A stretch of DNA of 64,000 nucleotides from Doryteuthis pealeii (lineage: Eukaryota > Mollusca > Cephalopoda > Myopsida > Loliginidae), in assembly GCA_023376005.1 (NCBI GenBank), contig CM042157.1, positions 93,948,444-94,012,443 on the forward strand. Reading direction: 5' to 3'. Position numbers and translations under genes: made by a program. The notes under the pieces were generated by a model that was not told where the DNA came from, made no database searches, and saw only the letters and a list, made by a program, of their open reading frames with translations. Below are positions 1 through 52,092 of this stretch, in pieces (the stretch's first letter is position 1; every line of letters starts with the position of its first letter).

Positions 1-224
1 CTGGTTGGCTGCTCCCTGGAATTACCTGTAAATGTGGGAAGATGTGCAAGACTTTGGCAGGACTAAAGAGCCACTTTCGTACAGTTTAACTTTTGAAGCT
101 CACCATTATATTCTTTGAACTGTTGAACTTTTTTTTTTCTTTTTTTTTTTAATCAAGCAATGGCAATACTTGAACACGAGTTTGCTGCCATCATCATACA
201 CATGTGCGTAGAGAGAGAGAGAGT

Positions 225-665
225 TGGCTGGTTGTTTGGGTTTTATGGCATGTCAACCCTTGTTGAGTCATTTTATGCCAAAGATGTTTTGTTTGATTCA
301 TTTTTGATGGGTAATCAATTCTTTTAAAACTCAATATTTTTTCTATCTAATCCATAGATGGGACCCTGACAGGATACTACCACTCCGGGTCAGAGTGAAC
401 TTTCACCATCAGATAGAGTTTAACATCATACCCAGGACATGAAAACCCACAGCCATCACCTCCTTGCAGATATATGATAAAAAGGGTTGGGACTTGCCAT
501 AAGGGCAATAGGGTTGGGACAATCATATAGGTGCTAGGACTTGATGTGTCCAGCCAATTGTAGCCTAAGTTAGAACTAAAGTGGAGTGTTGCATGTTGTA
601 AGCTGTCATCACCATTACTCCCAGGTGCACTGACTCAGAGTGGTAGTATCTGTTAGGGTCCCATC
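225..665 (-). repeat. High-copy hairpin-tail repeat, rearranged copy
   Basis: Reverse-orientation copy of the family best seen at 58708-59300. It starts with the tail (ggttttatggcatgtcaac) and runs through the landmarks gatgggaccctgacaggata, tactaccactccgggtcaga and gggttgggacttgccataag. It is disordered and truncated near 540-660. Confidence 0.75.
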
Positions 666-3007
666 TATGGCTTAAATAGAAGAAAGTAAGTTTTTAAAAA
701 AATGCATTTAAAAAAATTGTTTTTTTTAAAAATTGAGTTACCATCAAGAATGAATATAACAAAAACGTCTTCAGAATAAAATAACCCAACAAGGGTTGAT
801 ATGTAAAAACCAACCAACCAACCCAAACAGAGGCCATTTTCAAGAGTATTGAAGAGAAAAATCAATAAAAATGTTCCACAATGGTAGCGACTGTCTGCCC
901 CTGCTGGGATGGACCTGTGTCCAAAAGGGTTATTCTCCCTTACCACGAGGGTTTCGCCAATAGGTGCCACTACTAGCTGGGTATTTAAAATCAGCCTGGG
1001 AAGCCCTCTGTCTCTTTGGTCTAGCATCCACAAAAGATGGACTAGATTTGTGGTGTCTCTGTCCATTAAATGGGGAGCCTTGCCCCCCCCCACTATCAGT
1101 AAGTGACTCTTTCTTACTTCCAAAGGACTTTCGTCCTATCTGTTTGTACCTTGTCATGAATGTCATGTTCCATGTGCTCAGACAATAAAGCCTGTATTGT
1201 TATGTTGTACTTCTTTGTTCAGATTCATTTATGTATATATTCACCTACGTTGGAAGGTTACTCAGAGCCTTTAACGTATTATAAGAACCATACATTTAAT
1301 TCTTATAGTAGTACCTGTTAGAGCTCCATCTATGCGTTAAATAGAAAAATAGAGCTGAGTTTTTAAATTTTTTTTTTTTTTTTAAATTGAGTACCATAGG
1401 GTTTTGGTTTGTTTTATGGCATATGAACCTCAAAGGATCTGTAATGGTTAATAAAATGGCAGTTGCCGATTGTTTTAAAAAGGGGGGAGTAAGAATTCCA
1501 AAAATGCAGTAACGGAAACCAACAGACGCTGAATTCAAAAATCGAGCGCCAAAAAAGAAGAAGCAGGAATTTCAGCAGTTTTGAGGATGACAAGCAAGTA
1601 GTTGTCACGCAACAAGTCAGCTCCATTATCAGAAAAGAAGATAAAATATGAACTATTAATACCACAATATAAAAGAAAGGACTTTGCCCGGTATGCTGTT
1701 CTACATTTCTGTAACTTTCTTTTATACAGATTGTTTATTTTAATATGACTTCATTATTTTTCTATTTTGTTGAGTCTTGTTTAAAGTTAATAAGAAGTGT
1801 ACAACCTATATATAAAATATATATAACTCACAACTTGCTACAGGTCATTTAATGCCGAAAGTACCATAGGGATTGAATAAAACAAAATGTCTTTGGCATA
1901 AAATAACCCAACAAAAGTTTACATGCCATAAAATCCAACTAGCCAACAAAATTGTTCTGTCCAAATCACTGTGGCATACCAATTTTTGTTTCCTAAAAGT
2001 TTTGTCATAGAACAAAAGATTGATATTGATCCAGAAAAACAGGAAGAAGAAAATAAGATGTAAATGACAAAGGCTAGAGGGGAAAATAAATGACAAAATC
2101 TGAAGGTTTTAGATAAATCTATAAATATATCCAGCATGCAAAAGAAAAAAAAAAAAAGAAAAAGAAGACAAGAAATAATGAAAAGAAAATTCTCCAAATA
2201 CAAATGCCAGGGGGAAACTATCAACACAAGCAATAAGAACTCTCCTCTACATTTTATTGAAAAGAGATAAAAAAAACAAAAAAAAAAAACAAAAGATGAT
2301 TTCATCCTAAATAAAAAGATTGTTAGCCTCAAAGAAATGTTGAGCAACATAATTAATGTTTAGTTTAGACTTCATGCAAAATAATATTTTAGTATTTTGG
2401 GGTTTTCTCTTTCACTTCCTGCAAATGAAAATTAACAAAAAACAAAGAAGCAACCTTATAAAAAATAGTATTTCAACTAAAATCTTTGTTAACAGAAGTT
2501 GGCATAGAAAAAGTATCTTATTAAAATTGTAAAACTCATACACTCTCATCAAATACAAAGTATTCTCTTGACTGTCTTATTTGATATATTTGTCTAATAA
2601 CAATTTCTTTTATTTAGATTGTGATACTAAGTATCAAAAACAAGATAATATCATAAACTAGCAGAACCTGTGGATATACCAAAGTATGATAATTTAATTA
2701 ATACAATGTTTGATATGTTTACTAAAGAGCTATTGCTAAAATAGTTCAATATGTAAAAAGTATAATAATCTTCATTTAACTCTCTCACTCTTTTTTTTTT
2801 CTTCCTTTTCATATTTTCATTATAAGATTTTTAATGTAGAGAAGGGAGTTACTTTACAATCACTCTGTATATTAAACATTTGTATGTGCATTGTTCCTAC
2901 GAGTTAGTTGTTGTCTTTCTTTACCAAATGTTTAGTGTTAGTGTATCCATGGATGCACTAATGCATTGTAAGGATTTAGTGTTGGTTCTAAACTAATACC
3001 TACATAT

Positions 3008-3560
3008 TATCGGAAATTCAACAGAGAATTATCTTCCCCTGCCGCTAGGGGGCAAATCGCCAACAGGAGGTTGGCGCGAGAATCAAACCAAACTTTACTT
3101 ATCACAGAGCAGTCACTGAGGGAAGTCGCAAAAATAAGCGATCCCTAGACTTTACTTATCACAGAACAGTTACCAGGGAAGGACATGAAAATAAGCGTCT
3201 CCAGCCATCTCGCCCATAACCAGCAAACTTTCTAAGGCGTTGTATCAGCATACTTTCTAAGGCTGATACAATAGCATACTAACAGAAGGCTGAAGAATGA
3301 GAAACGACCTGACGAAGCGTCTTAACAACATTCCAACCAGCGACCAGAATACCTCTGTTATCACCACTTCTCCAACGAACAATATTTAACCTCACAGATA
3401 AGTCTTGGTAGCAAATGCCATTAAAATTTGCAACAAGTTCTTGTATTATTTGTCAATACATGTATTAAATTTCCATTGTGTGTTTGTCTTCTTTGTCCGA
3501 ACAATTTGCCTACAACTGGGAGATTTAAGAGCCCCCCCCCCTTTAAACCCGTAATTCCTC
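3008..3560 (+). repeat. LTR-like repeat family, copy 1
   Basis: Begins tatcggaaattcaacag, then cccctgccgctagggggcaa. It contains internal repeats (acttatcacaga..cagt, aataagcg) and ends with acatgtattaaatttccat, tttgtccgaacaatttgcct and a C-rich run before cccgtaat. Similar copies are at 6810-7505 and 48590-49030, with a reverse remnant at about 43060-43240. Size, polyA-like attaaa and CpG-containing 5' part suggest a solo LTR, but the termini and target duplication are not clear. Confidence 0.55.
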
Positions 3561-4089
3561 TTAATATACAGCCATCCATTTTAAATCAAGCCTGAAACTT
3601 GAAACCTTCGTTTTCAATGCTGAAGCATGTCCCATAGATCTATCACTTAGAATTATTTCAATAAATACAAACAGAAAATTTATAATATTTCTGATTCATT
3701 ATCTGCACTAATTACACTAAAAAACAAAACACCTGACAATAAGTCAAGTTAGTATGTAAACTGAATTCACAATCTGAGTCAAAAGAAATTGTGATGTATT
3801 GGATCCCAAGTCATTTTGGAATAATGGGAAATGACAAATCCAATTCAGCTGTAAAATATGTCATGATTAAAAAAAATTGATGAAAACTTTGAGATCCCAT
3901 ATACAGATCTAAAGAACCAAATAAAAAGATTTATCAAGAAAAAATGACAACAATGTTGGAATAGTTGTACACTCAACAAATTATTATCTGTTAATCCGAC
4001 ATTGGGAAAATGGAAGCTGGGATATGAAAAATCCAAAGATGAAGAAGTAATTCTGACTCAACAATGCATTAGCCATACAAGACTTATAT

Positions 4090-4215
4090 ACTCTTTTATG
4101 CTCAAGCAGTTAGGGTCCAAGTGGTGCAGCCATACAGTAGCACTGATACAAATACGGCTTGGAAGAATTGTCGCTAAATGACCCAAAAAGGGTTGGTATG
4201 CTGTAAAACAAACAA
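4090..4215. repeat. LINE scrap plus hairpin tail
   Basis: 4105-4160 is reverse-complement LINE ORF2 (gtgcagccatacagtagcac corresponds to the YGCT region). It is followed by a plus-oriented tail, gctaaatgacccaaaaaggg then ttggtatgctgtaaaacaaa, at about 4170-4215. The fragment is composite. Confidence 0.6.
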
Positions 4216-4219
4216 ACCA

Positions 4220-4400
4220 AACCTTGAGCATTATTTGGATTATTCAGACTATTGTCCTTATCTTCATTGTTTTCTGTACAACGTTTCGACCAATGTGCCC
4301 TCCAGCCTTCTTCAGGTATTTCTTGTTGGACTATGGAACTTTCTCAGACTTGGGAACCTTCTAATCCAAATAATACTAATTATCAAGCCTCATCTAAAAG
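4220..4400 (+). mobile_element. Penelope-like terminal fragment
   Basis: Shares tattcagactattgtcc, acaacgtttcgaccaatgtg and ccttcttcaggtatttcttg with the Penelope-like element at 16059-16500 and the fragment at 33769-33970. Only the terminal segment is present. A remnant of the partner end (atcaagcctcatct) follows at about 4383. Confidence 0.6.
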
Positions 4401-4569
4401 ATTCTGAGAAATAGCAAACCTTGAATATTAATCAGCAAAATAAATGTTTTTACACAGCAAAGTAATGGTTTACCTGATCTAATTCTTTCTTCTGACAAAT
4501 ATTCAGTGTCAGTGTATCTATGGATGCATTAATGCATTGTAAGGATTTACTGTTGGTTATAAACTAATT

Positions 4570-5062
4570 TTTTTTTTTTTTCGGTCATATGGAAATCCAA
4601 TCTCACAACAAGTTAAAGAGACAGTTCTTCCAGGCCGTTGTCGTATCAGTGCTGCTGTATGGCTGCACCACCTGAACCCTAACTAAGCGACTAGAGAATA
4701 AACTAGATGGGAGCTGCACAAGAATGCTGCAGGTGATCCTGAACAAGACGTGGAAACAACACCCTACGAGAAAACAGCTGTACGGTCACCTGCCACATAT
4801 CACCCAAACCATCCGAGTAAGACGGACAAGACACGCGGGACACTGCTGGAGAAGCAAGGACGAACTCATAAGCGACGTCCTCCTGTGGAAGCCAGCATAT
4901 GGACACACCAGTGTGGGCCGACCAGCAAAGACGTACATTGATCAGCTCTGTACGGATACAGGATGCTGCATAGAGGACCTCCCGAGAATGATGAGCGATA
5001 GGGACGTATGGAAAGAGATTGTCATGGATATCCGCGCTGACAGCGCGATGATGATAAACTAA
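4570..5062 (+). mobile_element. LINE ORF2 C-terminal fragment, one internal stop
   Basis: Reads KLKRQFFQAVVVSVLLYGCT, then a stop where Trp is usual, TLTKRLENKLDGSCTRMLQV, RRTRHAGHCWRSKDELISDV, VGRPAKTYIDQLC and the end of the reading frame at 5062. This is the well-known C-terminal region of an invertebrate non-LTR retrotransposon endonuclease/RT polyprotein. It is 5' truncated and inserted in intron 12. It is the longest open LINE copy in the window and looks relatively young. Confidence 0.85.
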
Positions 5063-5168
5063 TACCCACTATTCTTATACAACTATCCTTTGTTAATCGA
5101 GCCTGAAACTTTTTTGCTAAGCACAAAAATGAATAAATGTTTTTTACATAAAAAAAGAAATGGTTCAC

Positions 5169-45238
<40,070 letters not shown>

Positions 45239-45846
45239 GGTGAATTGTTGTTGTTTTTTATGTCAGAAAAAATTCCAAACTATCACAATTTCGTGTGTTT
45301 GTTGAAGCAGGTACCCACGGCAACAGGGGAGATAATCCACTGTTTTGCGTAACGCTTCAAATTCACTGAAATCGTTCGGTAGTTTTGTCATTGTTTTCCA
45401 TAGATTTCGTATAACTTTATTATTATTATTATCATTATCATCATCATCATCATCATCATCATATTTTATGGTGTCTTTATATGCGTACATTTATTTTTTT
45501 ATTTTTAATAAATGATAACCAAAAAAGGGTATTTGAATAATTTATATTTTATCAAAATCTATTTCCTTGAAACTTTCAAACATTTTTGTTGTTGATTTTG
45601 TCTTCGATCCTTAATTTTAGTTTCGAATAGGCTACTTTGCCGATTCCGGTAAAATAGACAAACATGATTTTCGAGTTTATTTATCGCTACTAAGTTAGGG
45701 ATACCCAAAACTTCGACTACTTTTCATTTTAAAAACGAATTAAAATTAATTAAATCGATTATTTAAGGTCAAATTTTTGTCTAAGTCAAAAAGTAGTAAC
45801 ATAATGAGGATCGGTAAAAAAAATAAAGAAAGAAAAAAAAGGAAAA

Positions 45847-45879
<33 letters not shown>

Positions 45880-45958
45880 ATGTAATTTATTTTTGATACA
45901 TTTAAAACGATTTTAGGGGGTGTATCCGATACATTTCCTAAGACGATACACTGTATCG
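45239..45958. promoter_or_regulatory. Upstream region of CFAP58 (5' UTR/promoter not delimited)
   Basis: Contains the CFAP58 5' UTR by position. No TATA box or X-box consensus could be assigned with confidence. (TAT/CAT)n lies at 45418-45463 and (AAT)n at 45849-45888. Confidence 0.35.
45849..45888. repeat. (AAT)n microsatellite
   Basis: Thirteen or so AAT/ATA triplets without interruption. Confidence 0.9.
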
Positions 45959-46722
45959 TAGGTACCACCAATTTTACCCTGTGAAATTTACCCCCTCCCC
46001 CTATATTTAACTCAATGAAACTTGCAGAAGAATTAATATCTTCTTGAAAAAATATTTTCCATTCGAAAGAAAAAACATTAAACAAACTCCTGATGATTTA
46101 AAAAAAAAATTCAGCTTACAGAAATAATGAAAATTATGATTGAAAAACAATGTTTTCATTTTTGCACTGTTAAATCAATTGAAATTTAATGTAGCTAAAA
46201 ACAAGTTACGATAAGAGGGTTTTTTCGGAAAATTAAAACATATTACAGGGTGACCCAGAAAAAACAGAACCCAAATTATTTATTTAGTTTCCCATTAAAC
46301 TAACCCTAAACCCTAAACTCCAACCCCCAATCCTAACCCTAAACCCCGTAGTTAGAATTAACAGTTTTATTACAAAATTATTTTATTACAAATTTTTAAG
46401 AAATATGTCCATTAGAGCTAGCCGTACTTGTAATGGTATAATTGTAAAAGAGGAATAACATGTAATTTTTCTGTCTAAATTGCGGCCTGAAAATTACCCT
46501 TTCGCATGTAATACGGGTAGGTTTATTTATTTTTTAAGATAACGATGTAATTTTTCCCAATCGGATAATTTGATCTTTGAATTAACTGTTTTTCTTTGTA
46601 ACAACCCTGTACAATCTTTAATTGTTTTTACGAGATTTTTGATTAACAAAGTTCGGAGATATTCATTTCCATTTTATTCAAGATGGCCTAAACTGATCAC
46701 GTGACCGAATTGGTGATCCCTA
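45959..46722 (+). mobile_element. hAT-like element, 764 bp copy
   Basis: Ends TAGGTACCACCAATTTTACC and TTGGTGATCCCTA form an imperfect inverted repeat. The flanks are ctgtatcg (45951-45958) and gtgtatcg (46723-46730), one mismatch in eight. The terminal 270 bases and the last 240 bases match, inverted, the element at 54293-55871. No transposase. The pairing also continues outward for about 20 bases (catttccta..acgatacac), so the true border may lie further out. Confidence 0.65.
46300..46352. repeat. Degenerate telomere-like CCCTAA run
   Basis: ctaaccctaaaccctaaact, then aatcctaaccctaaacccc. About six imperfect TTAGGG-type units lie inside the hAT-like element. Confidence 0.7.
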
Positions 46723-46739
46723 GTGTATCGTTATAGGAA

Positions 46740-46905
46740 ATGATCTCGGCGGCCCGAGTTCAAATCTTCGACTAATGCTTAGCGCTAATATACCCTTAGA
46801 AAAGGTTATATTCCCCATCCAGCTATGGGTAAACAGTCTAGGCTCTTAACCTTGATTTGGTAACCAGTCTAGGAGAAGGAAAACTTTTTCTTGCATCAAT
46901 TCAAA
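46740..46905 (+). mobile_element. tRNA-derived SINE, type 2, partial
   Basis: cccgagttcaaatcttcgac (B-box), then gcttagcgctaatataccct, ccagctatgggtaaacagtc and aaccagtctaggagaaggaa. It is a diverged copy of the 39391-39682 SINE lacking most of the head and the 3' end. Confidence 0.75.
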
Positions 46906-48589
46906 GATTTTTTTTTTTTTTAACTACGGGAAAAAGCTTGTTACATAAATTATTTTTGAGTTTTAAGAAAATAACTTAAATTTTCAAATCACTTTTTTCG
47001 GGCATTGAACTTTTATTTTTATTTATTTTATTTTTTATTTTATATGTTCTTAAGGGTTTGATCATTCTAGAAATGAAAAATTACGAATCGGAATTTTTTT
47101 TCTTCAAATGAGCAAAAGACCCCCACACACACACACACCCACCTACATTTTAAATCGATAAAAAACTTTTTTTTTCCAAGTTTTTTTTTTTAATAAAATA
47201 ATCTGTTCATTATAGAATTAAGTCATTGATGCATTAAGTAGTGAAAATTTCATTAAAATCGGACAATTTTCTGATTTTTGGTAATAGTTTGAAAAAAATG
47301 TTAAAAATTGTTTATCACCTCCCTTGACGAAGTTTGACAGTCCCTATATTTAATATTTCTTTTAATTCGAGACCAGAATGCTTTTTGAGGCAGTATTCGC
47401 CATGGGGTCGCAATGGCTCAGAAATTTAATAAAGTTGTTTTTTTATAAACACAGGTCAAAGTACATATTACATGAAATTTACGTGGTGAATTAAACTAAC
47501 CCAACGTAAGACCTCCCCCCCACACACACACACACTATTTTTAATCGGATTCTTTGGGGATTAATCGATAGTAGTCTATTTGGGCAAAAATGAAAATATT
47601 TTTATCATGGGATCGCAACCGACCAGAAAAAAATTACAGATATTTGTACGGAGGATCAATGAGCGAAACAAAAACTAACGAAAAAAATTAGCCTTTTCAA
47701 TTTAGTAAACATTTATTTACAATAAAAGTTCGTCTTTTATTACTTCATATACCGAAAGTTTTATTAAAATCGGATTGTTAGTTTATTTTATTTGATTTTT
47801 AGAAGAATTTCCTGTGATCCCCCTTAGTAGAATGCGCGAGAAATTGAGCATACCTATTATGGGGGTACTTATTGCGAGTAATTAAAAAAATTCATCTTGC
47901 CTTGTGCTCGACCAGGCGTCGTCGGTGGGACACCCTGTTCTCCTAGCTTTTAATTCGTAACCGAGTGACACTGCCTCGATTTTTATACCGCCTCACCGGT
48001 CGAACCACTCCAACCAACAGGGGTGACAGGACGCTTACTGGGAGTCACCACTCACAACCTGGAGTTAGTGAGTTCAATATGTAGCCTCGCGGGGTAATTC
48101 CATTTACCTCCCGCTACATTACTTACAGGTGTATGTGGGGGGGGGCTGTAAATCTCCTTGCAAAATGCACTCCGATATGTGATTGTCAGAAATATCAACT
48201 CTATTATATTTCCTGCCTATTTCAGCTATTTTAGGAAAAATTTCGGAGAGGGAACCACTCGGACGATGTTTGTGGGGCATTAAAATAAAATTAAAAAAAA
48301 ACTTCTATGAGCCTTCACCGGATGTGCGAGAAAATGGACCAACTTCCGAGCCCCGAAGATAATCCCTCGGTCATTCGAGTTTAGGCCTTAAGTGTATGTA
48401 ATCGCTACTATGGCTAGGGGGATATCCCCTTGCCACAGGTGACTATGACCGGTGAATAAAGCTGAAGTCATAAAACCACCTTCTGTCTTTGTCTCTTTTC
48501 TTTCATTGCTTTCATTCCTTCCTTTTCAGCACGACCACCAAATGAGATGGGCTTTAAATAATAATAAAAAAGCCTAAGTATCGGAAATT
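46906..48589. other. Intergenic, degenerate transposon-like sequence
   Basis: 46906-47870 has repeated motifs (attaaaatcggacaatttt, acacacacac, catttcattaaaatcgg) shared with 55540-55610, so it is probably decayed parts of a large element. 47890-48130 has a SINE-like reverse head. 48360-48480 ends in aataaagctgaagtcataaa and looks like a retroelement 3' end. No gene. Confidence 0.4.
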
Positions 48590-49030
48590 CGATAGTGAAT
48601 TATCTCCCCCTGTCGCTAGCGGGCGGATAGCCAACATACGATGTTGGCGCCAAAACCAAACCCCGTAACTTATCAGGGAGCAGTTACCGAGGAGAGGCAC
48701 GAAAATAAGCGCTCTCACCACCTTGCCCATAAAAAGGGATAGACTTATGAGGCAGCAGTTATCGAGAAGAGACGCGAAAATAAGCGCTCACATCACCTTG
48801 CCCTTAACCAGCCTACCACTGAAGGCCGTTTCGACAGCATACTTATCAGAAGGCTGAGGAACGAGAACAGACCTGACGAAGCGTCTTAGCAGCATTCAAA
48901 CCCAGCGAGTAGAACACCTTTCTAACGCAGTTCACCAAGAACTTTTTATTACACCTCTCAGATAAGTCTCGTAGCAAATGCCATTAAAATTTGCAACAAT
49001 TCTGTACGAAACCCCGTAAATACTTTTATA
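48590..49030 (+). repeat. LTR-like repeat family, copy 3
   Basis: tatcggaaattcgatagtga, tctccccctgtcgctagcgg and two internal ~70 base repeats (gcagttaccgaggagaggca, gcagttatcgagaagagacg). It ends caaatgccattaaaatttgc then ccccgtaaatac. It lacks the gtgtttgtcttctttg segment of copies 1 and 2. Confidence 0.6.
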
Positions 49031-49522
49031 AGAACACGCAACAAGAATATCCAGCTACTTTTAAAGGTTTAAAACACCCAAAACCTCTTTCTACCCCATA
49101 TGTTCCAACAGTACCACCAAATTTCTTGTCCTGTGTCAACTAGCCGCTTTCGGTCTTTCTGCATTTTAACAGTACAAATATCATGACAGTACTCGTACTA
49201 TTGTATGGATCTTTTGTCCGTAATTCCAGCCAGCTCTTGAATTATTTGGTTTTCACCGTCGACAAAACTGGAATAAAATGGCCGATGGGGTTTCTGTTTG
49301 ATGTAAAAGTAACGTGGTATATCTAAAAATTTAACGGGTAACTTTTCTCCAAAAATTAAAAATTTTAGACGGGGTGGGGGTCCAACTCCAATGGTACGTG
49401 TTCAAGTTTTTTTCCTTCTTCCCCTACTACTTAACGGTTACATAAAATCAATTGAAAACGGGGAAAGAAAACAAAACAAAACAAAGTATCCCCAAAAAGA
49501 TGAATTTTTTATAGTTCGTGAA

Positions 49523-49698
49523 GTCGACGTTAAAACTTTTCGGTTTTTACCAAACCTTCATCGGGACATTAGAATGGAGAAAGTGATGTCTGAACAGTAA
49601 TGGAATAAATAAAAAATCCATCACTGTTCAGACAACACTTTCTCTATCTTAATGTCCCGGTGAAGGTTTGATAAAACCGAAACGTTTTTAATGCCGAT
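49523..49698. repeat. Long imperfect hairpin, 82 bp arms
   Basis: Arms 49523-49604 and 49617-49698 pair with about ten mismatches around a 12-base A/T loop. The arms contain ccaaaccttcatcgggacat and its partner atgtcccggtgaaggtttg. Confidence 0.9.
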
Positions 49699-49709
49699 TT
49701 CCCTGGGAG

Positions 49710-49915
49710 AGTCCCCATAGCACAGTCGCTAATGTACCGAACTACGGCACGTCGTAAGCGAGTTCCAACTCCAGTCGTACTTTTACGTTCAGTCGTTCAC
49801 TAACGAACTAATACTCTTGGGAAAGGTATGAGACCCCTTATCCCCCAACTATGGGTTAAATAGTACTACTACTTTTCTACAAGGATGGCTTTGACATTGA
49901 ACAACCTATACCATT
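49710..49915 (+). mobile_element. tRNA-derived SINE, type 2-related copy
   Basis: gagtccccatagcacagtcg (A-box region), gcgagttccaactccag (B-box region), then taatactcttgggaaaggta and caactatgggttaaatagt. It directly follows the hairpin. It resembles the reverse copy at 57875-58110. Confidence 0.65.
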
Positions 49916-50334
49916 TTAAACCAAACCAAACCATACTTTTTTTCTGAAATAAATGTCTCAATTTTTTCAAATTTTATCATTAAAAAATTCATTGTTTAAA
50001 AAAAAGTTCACTGAGACATATTTATTGAAAAATACCCAAAATAATTTATTGTAAAAGAAAATTATTTAAGAATTAAAATGAAAAACGATTTTTTTTCTTC
50101 TGAAAAAGCAAATCAAAAGACCGTACGAGGCTCACTCCTGCTGTTAATTTGAAGGGAGCATTTCTTTAAAAAAAAAGAAAACAGAAAACATCGAGAGTGC
50201 GTATATTGAAAATAACCAAAATAACATTGATGGTTTTATTAAACTAATTGATGTGCCTCGGGTATTAACCTCTAGGTATTAACCCCACCCGTTGGTCACA
50301 GGGTAGGATATGATACAAGGTTGTATGCACAGGG

Positions 50335-50500
50335 TATTCCGTGAGGATCGAACTCGCTATTATTCAGTAGTTGTAGAAATTGATCTGCGAGATTGGCTTG
50401 CTAACCATTGCAGGTCGATGGGACGCCCAAGACTTCACGCGTAGTATAATCAGTTAGTGTAGTAAGCTAATATAAATATAGTGAGTTCGATTTCTCTCTG
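50335..50500. repeat. tRNA-like SINE heads, one reverse and one forward
   Basis: 50335-50425 in reverse has tgcaatggttagcaagccaa (A-box) and gcgagttcgatcctcac (B-box). 50437-50500 forward has cgcgtagtataatcagttag and gtgagttcgatttctc. These are two converging, decayed pol III promoter heads. Confidence 0.5.
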
Positions 50501-51618
50501 GCTTTGAACTAAATTTAGTTGATATCACCTGAAAAATTACTCCAACACCTAAAAAAGAAACAAAATAACTGATTTCAATTGATGACTGGACTGTTTTCAT
50601 TTTGGTCAAAAAGGGGTGTGAAGTGAAAATTGAATGGATTCGTCTGTCTACTCGGCAGGGTTTATTTTTAATGAACATGTAACGAAATACAAGTAAAACA
50701 ATTTCACAGTTATTATTTTTCAATAGCGTGTTAGACTTTATTAAGGTAAGAAAAACATTCTTTGCTTAATTAAGAAATAATTCATTTGGTTATAGAATAA
50801 GAAATTGGTTAGAAGCTTGTATTTATTCTATAAGTAAAATAAAAATACTATAATACTTTCTAACATGTTTGACTTTTCAAAGACAAGTAACGGGTGGTCT
50901 GAAAGTCTTGTCACTTACATACTGTTTTAACTTTCATTATTTTTTTTGTTTTAAATATATATTATTAATTTATAATATAATAATAATAATATATTTTCTA
51001 TTTAATTTCCAGTGTCTTATTTCATGTAATTATAATTGATTAATTAGAAGTATATTGGTAGGGGTTGACAATATTTTCAGACCATCGAGTAGAGTATTTT
51101 CTTGATATTATCGGACAGTAGTTTATTGGTTACAAAACTATGAATCTTAAAAGGAAAAATAAGTTTTCTTATATGAGGAATTCGTTATCTCAAAAGACAA
51201 GAACAAGTTTTGGACTAATTTTATGTTAAAATTACTAATGTCTCAAAAACTTAGAGTTCATTTTAAAACTTACTGGTTTGTTTATTTTACGGCATATCAA
51301 CCCTTTTCGGGTAATTTAATGCCGAAACAAATCATTTTGATAAAAGTTTCTATGCTTCAAGTTCTTAATGTCTTCAAATTTGTATGAATAATTTTCATTA
51401 ACCTCATTTGGTTTGGATCGGTTTGTTTAATGGTATAGATTTTTAAAACTTTAACTTTCCTATGTGAGAATAACTTCTTTTCTGGTGACTCCCCAAAAGA
51501 ATGGGAAAATTAAAGTTTTTAAAATTTTCCATGTTGATTTGAACTCCAATCCTCTTCTCCGAAACATTTTTATTTTTAGACTTTCTGTAAATTGTCTAAT
51601 ACAACGAAAACTTAATCC
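50501..51618. other. Intergenic AT-rich sequence
   Basis: One reverse hairpin tail at 51285-51330 (ttttacggcatatcaaccct then tttcgggtaatttaatgccg). Otherwise nothing identified. Confidence 0.45.
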
Positions 51619-52092
51619 GGTTAAACTTGTAAATCGTCGTCAAAATTAAAACGGAAACTTATTTGGTGGTAATCCATGACAGTTTAACTACAGTGTATGA
51701 ATGAATGTTATTGCGAATTGGGTTACTGTTTAGGGGTTTGGGGATTAAGGTTGTTTTTAATTACGTATTGCTTAAAAAAAATACTTTACATTTAATGTTG
51801 AAAAATAATTTTTTAAACCAAGTTTAATTGAAATTATACATTGCAATACTAACACAAACAACTGAGACTAATGTGTCTACCGTTGGATTCAATAATTAAT
51901 TTCATAAGTTATTTAAATGTATAAAATTTTTAAAAATTTTTTTAAAGCAATATGTAATTAAAAACAACCTTAAACCCCTAAACAGTAACCCAATTCGCAA
52001 AAAAATTCATTCATACACTGTAGGTAAACTGTCATGGAACACCACCAAATAAGTTTCCGTTTTAATTTTGACGACGATTTGCAAGTTTAACC
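51619..52092. mobile_element. Foldback element with ~155 bp arms
   Basis: The left arm (51619-51780) has ggttaaacttgtaaatcgtc, gaattgggttactgtttagg and gttgtttttaattacgtatt. The right arm (51938-52092) is its near-complement, ending caagtttaacc. The spacer of about 155 bases is AT-rich. Noncoding. Confidence 0.85.

Larger units (their letters stand above)
1..5168. other. CFAP58 intron 12 (partial): repeats and AT-rich sequence
   Basis: No coding exon is seen. It holds the high-copy repeat in reverse (about 225-665), a hairpin tail (about 770-840), a related segment (about 860-1110), another tail/body fragment (about 1310-1430), AT-rich unique sequence (about 1430-2640), a dispersed repeat (2655-2830), an LTR-like element (3008-3560), LINE and Penelope scraps (4090-4390), and the LINE fragment at 4570-5062. 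Confidence 0.6.

Noticed and set aside
1..4490. Further CFAP58 exons downstream of exon 12
   Set aside because: I searched the minus strand for the SERDILG/RRNDELALLYEK block and for later conserved blocks and found none. Only the duplicated end of exon 12 is present.
47880..48540. Retroviral-type LTR with polyadenylation signal (aataaag at about 48457)
   Set aside because: No matching second copy, primer site or coding region nearby. The evidence is too thin for a feature call.
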